Of a DNA stretch of 64,000 bases, positions 7,936 to 15,988 are shown one piece after another. The DNA lies in the NCBI GenBank assembly GCA_902363595.1, contig CABJAP010000002.1, forward strand, positions 124,001 to 188,000. The letters are read 5' to 3'. Each line of letters opens with the position of its first letter. Positions within the stretch are counted from its first letter, which is position 1. A program made the position numbers and the translations under genes. The stretch is from Clostridia bacterium (GTDB taxonomy: Bacteria > Bacillota > Clostridia > Peptostreptococcales > Anaerovoracaceae). The notes under the pieces were generated by a model. The model did no database searches. It had not been told where the DNA came from and worked only from the letters and a program-made list of their open reading frames with translations.

Positions 7936-8011
7936 AGGGGTATAGCTCAGTTGGTAGAGCAGTGGTCTCCAAAACCACGTGCCGTGGGTTCAAATCCTAC
8001 TGCCCCTGCCA
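7936..8011 (+). tRNA. tRNA-Trp (CCA)
   Basis: Acceptor AGGGGTA pairs with TGCCCCT, with one mismatched pair at the inner end. The anticodon loop CTCCAAA gives CCA. A 3' CCA is encoded. Confidence 0.95.
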
Positions 8012-8029
8012 TATCACTAATCCCACTTT

Positions 8030-8106
8030 CGGGGTGTAGCGCAGTTTGGTAGCGCAACTGGTTTGGGACCAGTGGGCCGCGGGTTCAAATCCTGCCACCC
8101 CGACCA
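8030..8106 (+). tRNA. tRNA-Pro (TGG)
   Basis: Acceptor CGGGGTG pairs with CACCCCG. The anticodon loop TTTGGGA gives TGG. CCA is encoded. Confidence 0.95.
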
Positions 8107-8308
8107 TCATAGAGGAAGATTGTGACAGAAGCCCGGGTAAATGGGAAACCTGTATACGGTTCGCTTCTCAGCATACTTTGTTCGCTGCACTTGTACATAG
8201 CGATGAAAGACCGCGTGAAATGGGCAACGTGCACACGGTGCACTCCTACGCAAACAAAGTTTGCTCCGCTGTCCCATTTGTACGATGCGGCTAAAGACCG
8301 CGTAAAAT
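8107..8308 (+). repeat. Degenerate tandem repeat and three-way-junction fold before tRNA-Met/Ile2
   Basis: The block starting at 8191 (TTGTACATAG...) recurs at 8278, an 87-base period, with the shared core AAAGACCGCG followed by an A-rich step into ATGGGC. An older, weaker copy of the core is near 8130-8150. The final copy runs straight into the first bases of the next tRNA (GGGCCA), so the unit includes a tRNA leader and 5' end. Within 8218-8279, AAATGGG pairs with CCCATTT and encloses two hairpins, GTGCAC/GTGCAC (8229-8243) and GCAAAC/GTTTGC (8250-8264). No gene is supported here. Confidence 0.65.
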
Positions 8309-8385
8309 GGGCCATTAGCTCAGTTGGTCAGAGCATCCGGCTCATAACCGGCAGGTCCGGGGTTCAAGTCCCTGATGGCCCACCA
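8309..8385 (+). tRNA. tRNA with CAT anticodon (elongator Met or Ile2)
   Basis: Acceptor GGGCCAT pairs with ATGGCCC. The anticodon loop CTCATAA gives CAT. The G1-C72 pair excludes the initiator. The GGCTCATAACC arm is also common in lysidine-modified Ile2 tRNAs, so elongator Met and Ile2 cannot be separated by eye. CCA is encoded. Confidence 0.9.
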
Positions 8386-8402
8386 TAAATAAATATGATT
8401 AT

Positions 8403-8478
8403 GCCCAGATAGCTCAGTAGGTAGAGCAGAGGACTGAAAATCCTCGTGTCCTTGGTTCAATTCCGAGTCTGGGCACCA
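8403..8478 (+). tRNA. tRNA-Phe (GAA)
   Basis: Acceptor GCCCAGA pairs with TCTGGGC. The anticodon loop CTGAAAA gives GAA. CCA is encoded. This is the last gene of the array. Confidence 0.96.
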
Positions 8479-8482
8479 TTTT

Positions 8483-8530
8483 AAAGGTAATCTTTTGCTG
8501 ACTTTATGTCCGAAGGGTTACTTTTTTTCT
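8483..8530 (+). terminator. Probable terminator of the tRNA array
   Basis: AAAGGTAATC (8483-8492) can pair, with one bulge, with the GGTTACTTT region (8516-8524). It runs into seven T residues at 8522-8528. The loop is long, so the call is moderate. Confidence 0.5.
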
Positions 8531-8574
8531 TGTCTGTAATGAATGTTCCCTTAATTTTTTGGCTGCGTTAGCAG

Positions 8575-8603
8575 TTGATTTTCCCTTCCTGGTACGATAC
8601 AAT
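8575..8603 (+). promoter_or_regulatory. Promoter for thymidine kinase
   Basis: TTGATT (8575-8580) and TACAAT (8598-8603) are spaced by 17 bases, about 35 bases before the start codon. Confidence 0.7.
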
Positions 8604-8637
8604 GGATAGGCAGAAAGAAGGGAAGAGGTGAAGATAA

Positions 8638-9228
8638 TTGGCTCAGCTTTATTATAGATACAGCACTATGAACGCCGGAAAATCGGCGGAGATCATCCGC
8701 ATTGCGCATAATTACGAGGAGAGGAGCAAGCGGGTACTGACTCTTACGCCCAGCGTAGATGACCGTTACGGCCTAGGCGTAATCACGTCTAGAATAGGAA
8801 TTCAGAGAGAGGCCCTGGTGGTCAACGAGAACACCAATATTTTGGAACTTTTTATGATGGAGAATACCAAAGAAGAGATTTCGTGTGTACTGATCGACGA
8901 AGCGCAGTTTTTAAAAAGGCATCATGTGGAAGAGCTGGTAGAAATTGTTGACAGCTGCGATGTGCCGGTGTTGGCTTACGGACTGAAAAATGACTTCCGC
9001 AATGAGCTGTTTGAAGGCTCGTATTATTTGTTGGTCTATGCAGATAAAATTGAAGAGATCAAGACGATTTGCTGGTGCGGACGAAAAGCAACCATGGTAG
9101 CCAGGATCGTGGATGGAAAATTGGTGAAAACCGGAGAACAGATTGTGATTGGGGGAAACGACATGTACGTTTCGCTTTGCAGGAAACATTATAATGACGG
9201 TAGAATCGGGCCTAAAATTAAGAAATAA
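8638..9228 (+). CDS. tdk: Thymidine kinase (type II)
   Basis: This enzyme phosphorylates thymidine to dTMP for nucleotide salvage. The 196-aa protein starts at a TTG (8638) placed after GAAGAGGTG. The P-loop is MNAGKS at about residues 11-16. [10 protein letters not shown] is the Walker B region and holds the catalytic acid. Zinc ligands appear as CWCGRK and CRKH toward the end, with VVIGG-like nucleoside-binding residues ([13 protein letters not shown]). The N-terminus ([15 protein letters not shown]) is closer to the E. coli type than to the GPMFSGKS form of most Firmicutes. It has its own promoter and a strong terminator, so it is probably monocistronic. Confidence 0.93.
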   Translation: MAQLYYRYSTMNAGKSAEIIRIAHNYEERSKRVLTLTPSVDDRYGLGVITSRIGIQREALVVNENTNILELFMMENTKEEISCVLIDEAQFLKRHHVEELVEIVDSCDVPVLAYGLKNDFRNELFEGSYYLLVYADKIEEIKTICWCGRKATMVARIVDGKLVKTGEQIVIGGNDMYVSLCRKHYNDGRIGPKIKK

Positions 9229-9240
9229 CAAATATAAGAG

Positions 9241-9269
9241 ATGCTTTGCGTATGCAGGGCATTTTTTTT
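9241..9269 (+). terminator. Intrinsic terminator after tdk
   Basis: A 9-bp stem, ATGCTTTGC (9241-9249) with GCAGGGCAT (9254-9262), has a 4-base loop. Eight T residues follow directly. Confidence 0.9.
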
Positions 9270-9658
9270 ATGCAGAAAATTATGGAGATGAAACTATCTC
9301 CTGCAATTAGTTGCCCGTGCCGGACATCCTGTCGGATATTATCCGAAGAAATTGACATTTGTCGTTTTTTATGATAGGCTTATTTGGCATAGGTACACAG
9401 AATGTTGTATTGTAAACTATTCCCAATCAATAATTTAAGTTGGTGATACAGTGTTATTTCTGCAGGATACTGATTTTGTTCTGTACTTGCGGATATGCTC
9501 TGCAATGAGTATGAAATTTTGAAGGTTGAAAATGAGCTGCAAGCAATAAAGCTCTTGGGATTTCGTTGATACTGCGGGGCATTGTTATATTTATGAAGCT
9601 TCCATGAATCGTTTTTGTCTGTTCTATCTGAAGAAACGCCTTATGAGGAAGAAGTGAA
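9270..9658 (+). other. Intergenic region with a probable promoter for the GntR-like gene
   Basis: No convincing gene lies in these 389 bases. TTGACA (9352-9357) and TAGGCT (9375-9380), spaced by 17 bases, form a plausible promoter, which would leave a leader of about 270 bases before the next start. A stretch around 9500-9600 has a codon-like pattern broken by stops and could be decayed coding DNA, but I cannot assign it. Confidence 0.45.
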
Positions 9659-11128
9659 ATGAAATACGATAAATTTCAATATGATAGAATCTTTGAGATC
9701 TTAAAGCACAAAATTGAATCAGGGCTGATGCCCAAAGGGACTATGCTTCCCTCTTTTGCTGATCTTTGCAAGGAATACAAAGTATCTAACAAAACGATAC
9801 GGCGCGTGGTTGCAATGCTGTCTGACGCAGGACTCATTGAGACAAAGGAACGGCAGCTTTCTGTGGTTATTTTTGATCAAACCGACCCGGCGAACGATCA
9901 TGCTGACAATTTGAAAGCGCCAAATGTACCGATTATGACAGACATTTTAAAAACAGCTGAAATTCTTTACTATCCTTTTATCTGTTATGGAATTTCTCTG
10001 TGCAATAAGAGCGATTGGGATATTCCCGAAAAAATAGTCCGACAATTGAATCCTAAGCTACCGAACCTTTTTTGGAAAAACTCCAAATTGATCTGGCGCT
10101 TTTTTATCGCTAGATGCGAAAACGAGCTAAGCCTTCATATTGTCGATGCTCTTGGCTTTCTTGGGGTGGAATATCGGGAAAACAGTTTTTATTCACGCGT
10201 CACATATCAGCAGACACTCATTGATTTTATTGAAAAGAGTAGAAAAGAGACACCAACAAGCGATGCCATCAAAGATTTTCTTGCATATATTCATTTTATT
10301 ACGATTTCAAGAGATGATTTTCGGTGTTATGTTCCTGCTGATTCGCCCTTTCGCATCGGCGTTCAGGGGCTGGACCAATGGATGAAAACGGCAGAAGAGC
10401 GCTATTCCAGTGTATATCTGGATATTTTGGGACTCATCGCAATCGGTTATTATCAGCCGGGAGACAGGCTGCCGTCTCACGCCCAGATGCAAAAGCAGTA
10501 TGGTGTTAGTGTTAACACAACGACGCAAGCCGTTCAATGTCTGCAAAAATGGGGTGTTGTAGAGGCTACTCGTGGAAAAGGAATTTTTGTTTCAACGAAT
10601 ATACAGGCATTGAACGATATTCCTTTGGACCCTCGGTTGATTGCCAGCCATATCAGAAGATATTTTGAATGTTTGGAGCTGCTTTCCTTGACCGTGGAGG
10701 GAGTGGCTTGCCATGCTGCCGCTCATGTTTCTGATGAGCAGATACATGAATTAATTCAGCGATTAGACGAAGCAAAAATATACGGGAGTTTGTATCAGCC
10801 GGCGCCTATTGTTTTGCTGGAGTTTTTAACAGAGCATATTCCATATGAGACCCTGCAGTCTGTCTATGCGATTATACTCAAAAACTATCGAATTGGCCGA
10901 AAAATACCCAAGCTAATAAATAGAGCCAACGCATCTAGAAAACTAGAGATACACCGCAAGTGTGTAGAAGCGGCAAATGCACTGATCGGCGGGGATCGCA
11001 GCGCATTTGCAAAACAAGCTGCGGAGATGTTCACATATACTAATCAGCTTATTATTGAAGAGTGTAAAAGGTTAGGCTACTGGAAGACCGTTAAAGATAT
11101 TTATGACGGCTCGCAGCTGTGGAAATAG
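9659..11128 (+). CDS. Transcriptional regulator with two GntR-type HTH domains
   Basis: This 489-aa protein has two copies of the GntR winged helix-turn-helix. The first is at about residues 5-70 (LMPKGTMLPSFADLCKEYKV, then SNKTIRRVVAML and GLIETKE). The second is at about 255-320 (YYQPGDRLPSHAQMQKQYGV, then SVNTTTQAVQCL and GVVEATRGKGIFV). The C-terminal part after residue 330 looks helical and could bind a ligand, but I cannot name its fold. Ordinary GntR regulators have a single N-terminal HTH and about 240 residues, so this looks like a tandem form. An AGGAAGAAG site precedes the ATG. Downstream lie signalling fragments and a hybrid kinase that it might control; target and ligand are unknown. 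Confidence 0.8.
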   Translation: MKYDKFQYDRIFEILKHKIESGLMPKGTMLPSFADLCKEYKVSNKTIRRVVAMLSDAGLIETKERQLSVVIFDQTDPANDHADNLKAPNVPIMTDILKTAEILYYPFICYGISLCNKSDWDIPEKIVRQLNPKLPNLFWKNSKLIWRFFIARCENELSLHIVDALGFLGVEYRENSFYSRVTYQQTLIDFIEKSRKETPTSDAIKDFLAYIHFITISRDDFRCYVPADSPFRIGVQGLDQWMKTAEERYSSVYLDILGLIAIGYYQPGDRLPSHAQMQKQYGVSVNTTTQAVQCLQKWGVVEATRGKGIFVSTNIQALNDIPLDPRLIASHIRRYFECLELLSLTVEGVACHAAAHVSDEQIHELIQRLDEAKIYGSLYQPAPIVLLEFLTEHIPYETLQSVYAIILKNYRIGRKIPKLINRANASRKLEIHRKCVEAANALIGGDRSAFAKQAAEMFTYTNQLIIEECKRLGYWKTVKDIYDGSQLWK

Positions 11129-11129
11129 C

Positions 11130-11618
11130 ATGAATTGGCCCCTAATAAAAGACAGATGGTATAGACGTGGTGCTGGCTTTTGGATATTTATGGCTCCTAT
11201 GCACAACGTAACGATAGATGATAAAGAGCTTTTCGGTGTTTTCATGCTGGTGGATTCAAACACCTACGCAGAGATCGCAGCCACTGCGTTATATCAAAAT
11301 CAAGGCGCTTCCTATGTGGTGAATCAGCGGGGCGTTATTGAACTGCGGCCGAACAAATCCGCCGCCAACAATTATTTTGGAGGATATAACCTGCTTCATA
11401 CCTTGCGGGAAAAGAACGTGGACGAGCAGCAAATCCATGCGTTGCAACGGGGGATGCAAGAGCAGCAAGAAGTCGAATTTGTCGCAGATATTAGCGGAGA
11501 AACTTGGCGTATTCAAAGCTTTCCCGATAGCTGGGGCAACAGCATCATCATTGTAGTACCCGTTTCGGTTACAGCAAAAGAAAAATGTGTTAAAATTGAC
11601 CTTGGAGGACGGCAGTGA
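11130..11618 (+). pseudogene. Fragment of a sensory/extracytoplasmic signalling domain
   Basis: The reading frame from about 11103 to 11618 has coding character, with segments such as WIFMAPMHN, ELFGVFMLVDSN, YNLLHTLREK and ETWRIQSFPDSWGNSIIIVV. These resemble periplasmic sensor domains of bacterial kinases or diguanylate cyclases. There is no signal peptide, membrane helix or output domain, and any start codon would lie inside the preceding regulator gene without a good ribosome site. I read it as the leftover middle of a broken membrane sensor. Family assignment is tentative. Confidence 0.45.
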
Positions 11619-11817
11619 AATCGAGGATGACAAGGTCTACACCGTCGCCGTTTGGGCCACTTCAATAGACGAATCCTATATTGCATCTGTCCTGAAGAGC
11701 CACAGTGAGCTTGGCAGCAATATTGATTTGGTTACTGCGTCCGTCAAAAAGGCAGGAACCATCTCACCGCCAAAGGATAACCGGATTACCTTGGTCTGGG
11801 ATAAAAAAGAAGAGTAA
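11587..11817 (+). pseudogene. Fragment resembling the end of a 5'-nucleotidase C-terminal domain
   Basis: Seventy-six codons in a different frame from the preceding fragment read KLTLEDGSEIEDDKVYTVAV and end with GTISPPKDNRITLVWD. This pattern resembles the C-terminal end of secreted 5'-nucleotidase-like domains. It has no N-terminus of its own and overlaps the previous fragment. It is probably a second relic brought together by deletion or frameshift. Confidence 0.4.
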
Positions 11818-11851
11818 ATATTTGCAACAAGGCGTTGGGATAGGAGGATAT

Positions 11852-14656
11852 ATGCGTTATTTGATAAGAACAAAGAGGAAACATATCATAAAGTTTTTTG
11901 CTGCGGTTTTGATGTTTATCACGATACTTTCAAGTACAGCGCCTGTTTTTGCTGGAGAAGACGCTCACGCCCGGATTCGGGTTCCGTTTCCGGAGGTCAA
12001 AGGCTTTACGATGATTGACGAAAACGGAAAACGCTCCGGTTTGATCGTGGATTATCTGTATGAAATTGCAAAATACACCGGTTGGTCATACGAATTTATT
12101 GATATCGATGCCAATGAAATGACGGAAGAGTTTATTGCAGGGAAATATGACCTCATGGGCGGCACATACTATTCAAAGGCGTTTGAGCAATACTTTGCCT
12201 ATCCGGATTATAGCTGCGGCAATACCAAAGCCGTGCTGCTGGCGTGTCAGGAAGATAATTCCATAAAAGGGTATGATTTAAGAGACTTGAACGGGAAAAC
12301 GATAGGCGTTGTGAAGCGTGCGGTTGAGAATGTACGCCGGTTGAAGGAATTCCTATCTGCCAATGACATAAGCTGTACAATTAAGCAATATACCTCTGAA
12401 GAAGTTGCAGCCGATCAAATCAATACGGATCTGATTACCGGGAAAATTGACCTGAAACTTGGAAATGCGACTGATGACACAGGTGAGTTCCGCGCGGTCG
12501 CGTACTTTAATGCACAGCCTCATTATCTGGTTGTGCAGCCGGACAACCAGGAACTGCTCGATCAGCTGAATTGGGCCATGAAACGTATTATGTTATCGGA
12601 TCCCCATTTTTCAGAAGAACTATACAAGCGATATTTTGATGATACAGGTGTGGAAAACCTGCTGTTGACTAGAGAAGAAGCAGCCTATATTGAACAGAAG
12701 GACACTGTGACTGTAGCGGTCCCCGACTATTTTCACCCGCTTTATTGTATTGGTTATGAGGACGGTAATCATGTTGGACTGATTCCGGAGCTGCTGGAAA
12801 AGATTACAGACCGATATGGCGTAAAGTTTGAATATATATCTGCTGACTCTTATGCAGAAACGCAACAGCTTGTTATAGATGGCAAAGCGGATATGGCGGG
12901 CTTTTTCTTTGAGGATGCAGCTGATGCCATGCGCGATAAATTGGCTCAGACGAAACCATATGCCGCATTAAATGACCTAGTGGTGCGCAACCGATCGGTT
13001 ACTTATCCGTCTGAAGGATTGACCTGCGGACTTTTAAAGGGCCGCAGGCTGCCGTCATATGCAAAAGCAAGTGAAGTAAAATATTATGAGACAATTGACG
13101 AGGTTTTAAATGCGGTCGATGATGGAAAAGTGGATTTTGCCTACGGGATTTCTGCACGAATAGAGCAGATGATCCAGGACAACGTTTATACCAACGTGAT
13201 TCCTGTTACCTTATCGGCGAATCGCACCAACATTAGCTTTGCTATGTCGATGCCGGCAAATCCGGAGCTGCTGTCCATCATGAACAAAGGTATCAACAGC
13301 TTATCTGAGGATGACAGGAACTCTCTTTTAGATCATAACTTGGTCTCGATCGGAGACGCTAAGGTATCACTGAAAAATTTTGTGGCGACAAATCCTATTT
13401 TATCAATTACGGTTATATCCGCTTTTTTACTGCTCTTTTCACTGGTAATTATCGTAATTGCCACTATGCGTGTAAAGAACGCCAATATGCAAAAAAATAT
13501 GGCTAAAGCAGAGGCAGAAAACAAGGCAAAAAGCGAATTCCTTTCTCGCATGAGCCACGAAATCCGTACGCCAATGAATGCCATTGTAGGGACAACTGCA
13601 TTGATTGCAATGAAGGATGATATACCCCAAAGTATAAAAGGATATCTGGCAAAGCTGAAAGCAACCTCGCAGTATTTGTTGGGGCTGATCAATGATATTT
13701 TAGATATGAGCCGTATTGACAACGGCATGCTTTCAATTGTAAAGGAAGATTTTTCCCTGCAAAAGCTGCTCGATGAGCTTTACAGCATGATGCAAACACA
13801 GGCGCAGGCCGAGCAAGTAGGGCTTACTTGCGAAATAAAGATTGAACATTCAGATGTATGCGGAGATTGTATTCGGTTAAAGCAAGTCTTGATGAATTTG
13901 ATTTCCAATGCCATTAAATTTACACCGGCAGGCGGAGACGTTCAGCTGTCAGTAGAGGAGACCGATGCAACCGACGTACAAGCTGTCTATCTGTTTCGGA
14001 TTTCTGACACTGGCGTTGGCATCAAAGCAGAAGATTTAGAGCGTGTTTTTGAATCCTTTGAGCAGGCCGGAACCAGTCATCTGCGCAGTCAGGGAACGGG
14101 GCTGGGACTACCGATCAGCCGAAATATCGTACAGCTCATGGGCGGCACTTTGAAGGTGAAAAGCGAAGTGAATATGGGCAGTGAATTTTATTTTAGCATT
14201 TGTCTCCCCTTCGGAAAGCCTATAGGTTTAGAAATACAGGCTGAACCTTCTGCCCATTTTGAAAATGCGCGAATTTTATTGGCTGAGGATCACCCAATAA
14301 ACGCAGATATTGCGATGGACATATTAGAATCAAAGGGGATACAGGTGGAACTGGCTGAAGATGGAGAAGCAGCGGTTAAACGCTTTGAGCAAAGTACTCC
14401 CGGGTATTTTGACCTGATTTTAATGGATATGCGAATGCCCAACATGGGAGGCCTAGAGGCAACAAAGGCTATTCGAACCTCTTCTCATTCCGATGCAGTA
14501 AGCATTCCAATCGTTGCCCTAACCGCCAACTCTTTCCAGGAGGATCGCGATATGGCAAAGGATGCAGGTATGGATGATTTTCTTACAAAGCCATTGGAGA
14601 TCGACCTGCTTTATGCGGTTCTTCAAAAGTGGATATCAAGTAAAAATGAAAAATGA
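11852..14656 (+). CDS. Hybrid histidine kinase with two solute-binding sensor domains
   Basis: This 934-aa membrane protein is a complete hybrid sensor kinase. The ATG at 11852 follows AGGAGG (11842-11847). Residues 1-34 form a signal peptide (FFAAVLMFITILSS then APVFAG). Two family-3 solute-binding (PBPb) domains follow, at about 40-275 and 285-510, then a membrane helix near 520-545. The HisKA domain has SHEIRTPMN with phospho-acceptor His at residue 569. The ATPase domain shows NLISNAIKFTPAGG, DTGVGI and GTGLGLPIS. A receiver domain ends the protein, with LILMDMRMPN and phospho-acceptor Asp at 859, then the conserved K in FLTKP. The plan is BvgS-like. No partner response regulator lies nearby, so the output step is unknown; the double-HTH regulator upstream is a possible functional neighbour. 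Confidence 0.92.
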   Translation: MRYLIRTKRKHIIKFFAAVLMFITILSSTAPVFAGEDAHARIRVPFPEVKGFTMIDENGKRSGLIVDYLYEIAKYTGWSYEFIDIDANEMTEEFIAGKYDLMGGTYYSKAFEQYFAYPDYSCGNTKAVLLACQEDNSIKGYDLRDLNGKTIGVVKRAVENVRRLKEFLSANDISCTIKQYTSEEVAADQINTDLITGKIDLKLGNATDDTGEFRAVAYFNAQPHYLVVQPDNQELLDQLNWAMKRIMLSDPHFSEELYKRYFDDTGVENLLLTREEAAYIEQKDTVTVAVPDYFHPLYCIGYEDGNHVGLIPELLEKITDRYGVKFEYISADSYAETQQLVIDGKADMAGFFFEDAADAMRDKLAQTKPYAALNDLVVRNRSVTYPSEGLTCGLLKGRRLPSYAKASEVKYYETIDEVLNAVDDGKVDFAYGISARIEQMIQDNVYTNVIPVTLSANRTNISFAMSMPANPELLSIMNKGINSLSEDDRNSLLDHNLVSIGDAKVSLKNFVATNPILSITVISAFLLLFSLVIIVIATMRVKNANMQKNMAKAEAENKAKSEFLSRMSHEIRTPMNAIVGTTALIAMKDDIPQSIKGYLAKLKATSQYLLGLINDILDMSRIDNGMLSIVKEDFSLQKLLDELYSMMQTQAQAEQVGLTCEIKIEHSDVCGDCIRLKQVLMNLISNAIKFTPAGGDVQLSVEETDATDVQAVYLFRISDTGVGIKAEDLERVFESFEQAGTSHLRSQGTGLGLPISRNIVQLMGGTLKVKSEVNMGSEFYFSICLPFGKPIGLEIQAEPSAHFENARILLAEDHPINADIAMDILESKGIQVELAEDGEAAVKRFEQSTPGYFDLILMDMRMPNMGGLEATKAIRTSSHSDAVSIPIVALTANSFQEDRDMAKDAGMDDFLTKPLEIDLLYAVLQKWISSKNEK

Positions 14657-14844
14657 CAATAAGATATCAATTTTTTCTCACGATGAAAAATCATCGCAAA
14701 TTAGACCAAAACAATCTTGAGCGATCATTTTACATTGCACCTTTTATGAATCTGGATCCGGAGGGCCTGATCCTTCGGCTCCAGCATGGCAGAGCAGCGC
14801 CTCTCCGAATGCCTCGTATTTCCAATCGTTTACAAAATGGATGG

Positions 14845-14890
14845 AAAAAAGGGCACATCGCATTCGTTTTCATGAATGCGACAGCCCCTT
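14845..14890 (-). terminator. Terminator of the radical SAM gene (possibly bidirectional)
   Basis: An 8-bp perfect stem, TCGCATTC/GAATGCGA, sits inside an outer GGGC/GCCC stem. On the minus strand a run of six T residues follows. The structure also lies after the hybrid kinase gene, so it could end both units. The 14657-14844 stretch shows nothing else. Confidence 0.75.
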
Positions 14891-14908
14891 TGCCAGTATA
14901 CAGCGCCC

Positions 14909-15859
14909 CTATTTCGCCAAACGCCCCTGCCAGGTTTTTCGGTCTTTGAGGGCCTTGTGGATTCCGTTTAAAATAGTCCTTTTCTTATAGCTCCACTCCG
15001 GCGCAATGAGCGTCGGCCTGGGCGCATCGCCGGAAAGTCGGTGAATGGTGATTTCGGACGGAATGATCTCCAGGGCAGCGACCACCAGATCAATGTATTC
15101 TTCGATTGACTGGAAGGATACATAGTCAGGATAGAGGGTTTCCATCTGGGAACCGCGAACTAAATTGAGCATGTGCAGCTTGATGCCAAAGATTCGCTGC
15201 GGACACCTGCGCGAATTATCGGAGCCGCTGATACCATCCAAAGATAAATCCCGGCAAACGTAGCGCACCGAATCCAGCATCTGCTGCTGTGATTCGCCGG
15301 GAAGGCCGAAAATCAAGTGGGTCACCACTGGAATTCCCCTGGCGGAAAGCGCAGCCACCGACTGATCGTACACCTTCAGCGGATAGCAGCGATTAATGAG
15401 CTTTGCTGTTTCCTCATGGATCGTCTGCAAGCCCAGTTCTACCCACAGGAACGTTTTTTGATTGAATTCAGAGAGCAGGTCTAAAACTTCTTCGGACAGA
15501 CAATCGGGCCGGGTGGCGATGGCAAGACCCACCACTCCCGGATAATCCAGGGCTTGGGAATACTTACAGCGAAGCTCGCTTATAGGAGCGTAGGTATTGG
15601 TGTGGCTTTGAAAATAAGCCAGATAGCTGGCATGAGGCCACTTGTCCGACAAAAGGCGGACCTGGGAAGGTATATCGCTGGCCAGATCGCCCGAGCCTGC
15701 CGCTGAACAGAAGATACAGCCGCCGGTTCCCTTGGTGCCGTCCCGGTTGGGACAGGTGAATCCGCCGTCTATAGAAAGCTTGACAATTTTACGGCCCATT
15801 TTTTCCTTTAAGTAAGCGCCGATGGCGTTGAAAGTGTAACTCGTTGAAATCTCTGACAT
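14909..15859 (-). CDS. TIGR01212-type radical SAM protein (YhcC family)
   Basis: This 316-aa protein belongs to the YhcC/TIGR01212 radical SAM family. The iron-sulphur ligands lie in CPNRDGTKGTGGCIFC at about residues 35-50, a spacing characteristic of this family and unlike the common CX3CX2C. Later conserved segments include GLAIATRPDC and LWVELGLQT. The substrate is not established. It is the only minus-strand gene in the window and is divergent from queH. AAAGGGATAAG just before the ATG gives a ribosome site. A stem-loop with a T-run terminates it. Confidence 0.9.
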   Translation of the reverse strand: MSEISTSYTFNAIGAYLKEKMGRKIVKLSIDGGFTCPNRDGTKGTGGCIFCSAAGSGDLASDIPSQVRLLSDKWPHASYLAYFQSHTNTYAPISELRCKYSQALDYPGVVGLAIATRPDCLSEEVLDLLSEFNQKTFLWVELGLQTIHEETAKLINRCYPLKVYDQSVAALSARGIPVVTHLIFGLPGESQQQMLDSVRYVCRDLSLDGISGSDNSRRCPQRIFGIKLHMLNLVRGSQMETLYPDYVSFQSIEEYIDLVVAALEIIPSEITIHRLSGDAPRPTLIAPEWSYKKRTILNGIHKALKDRKTWQGRLAK

Positions 15860-15909
15860 CTTATCCCTTTCTAATCATAGAAAAAACACATTTTTTTAAG
15901 TCCTGAATA

Positions 15910-15938
15910 TTTTCAGAAGAATATTTATATGATATAAT
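15910..15938 (+). promoter_or_regulatory. Promoter for the queH-asnA-priA run
   Basis: TTTTCA (15910-15915) and a perfect TATAAT (15933-15938) are spaced by 17 bases, about 50 bases before the queH start. The -35 matches at four of six bases. Confidence 0.65.
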
Positions 15939-15988
15939 AAATTGTTAAAATTGCAAACAAAAATCTCAGATAAGAAGGAATGAACTTT

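Noticed and set aside
8107..8308. CRISPR array
   Set aside because: Repeats are few, about 87 bases apart, imperfect and merge with a tRNA; there are no regular unique spacers and no cas genes.
14653..14949. A 98-codon plus-strand frame after the hybrid kinase
   Set aside because: It runs through the terminator and into the end of the opposite radical SAM gene, lacks a ribosome site and has no family features.
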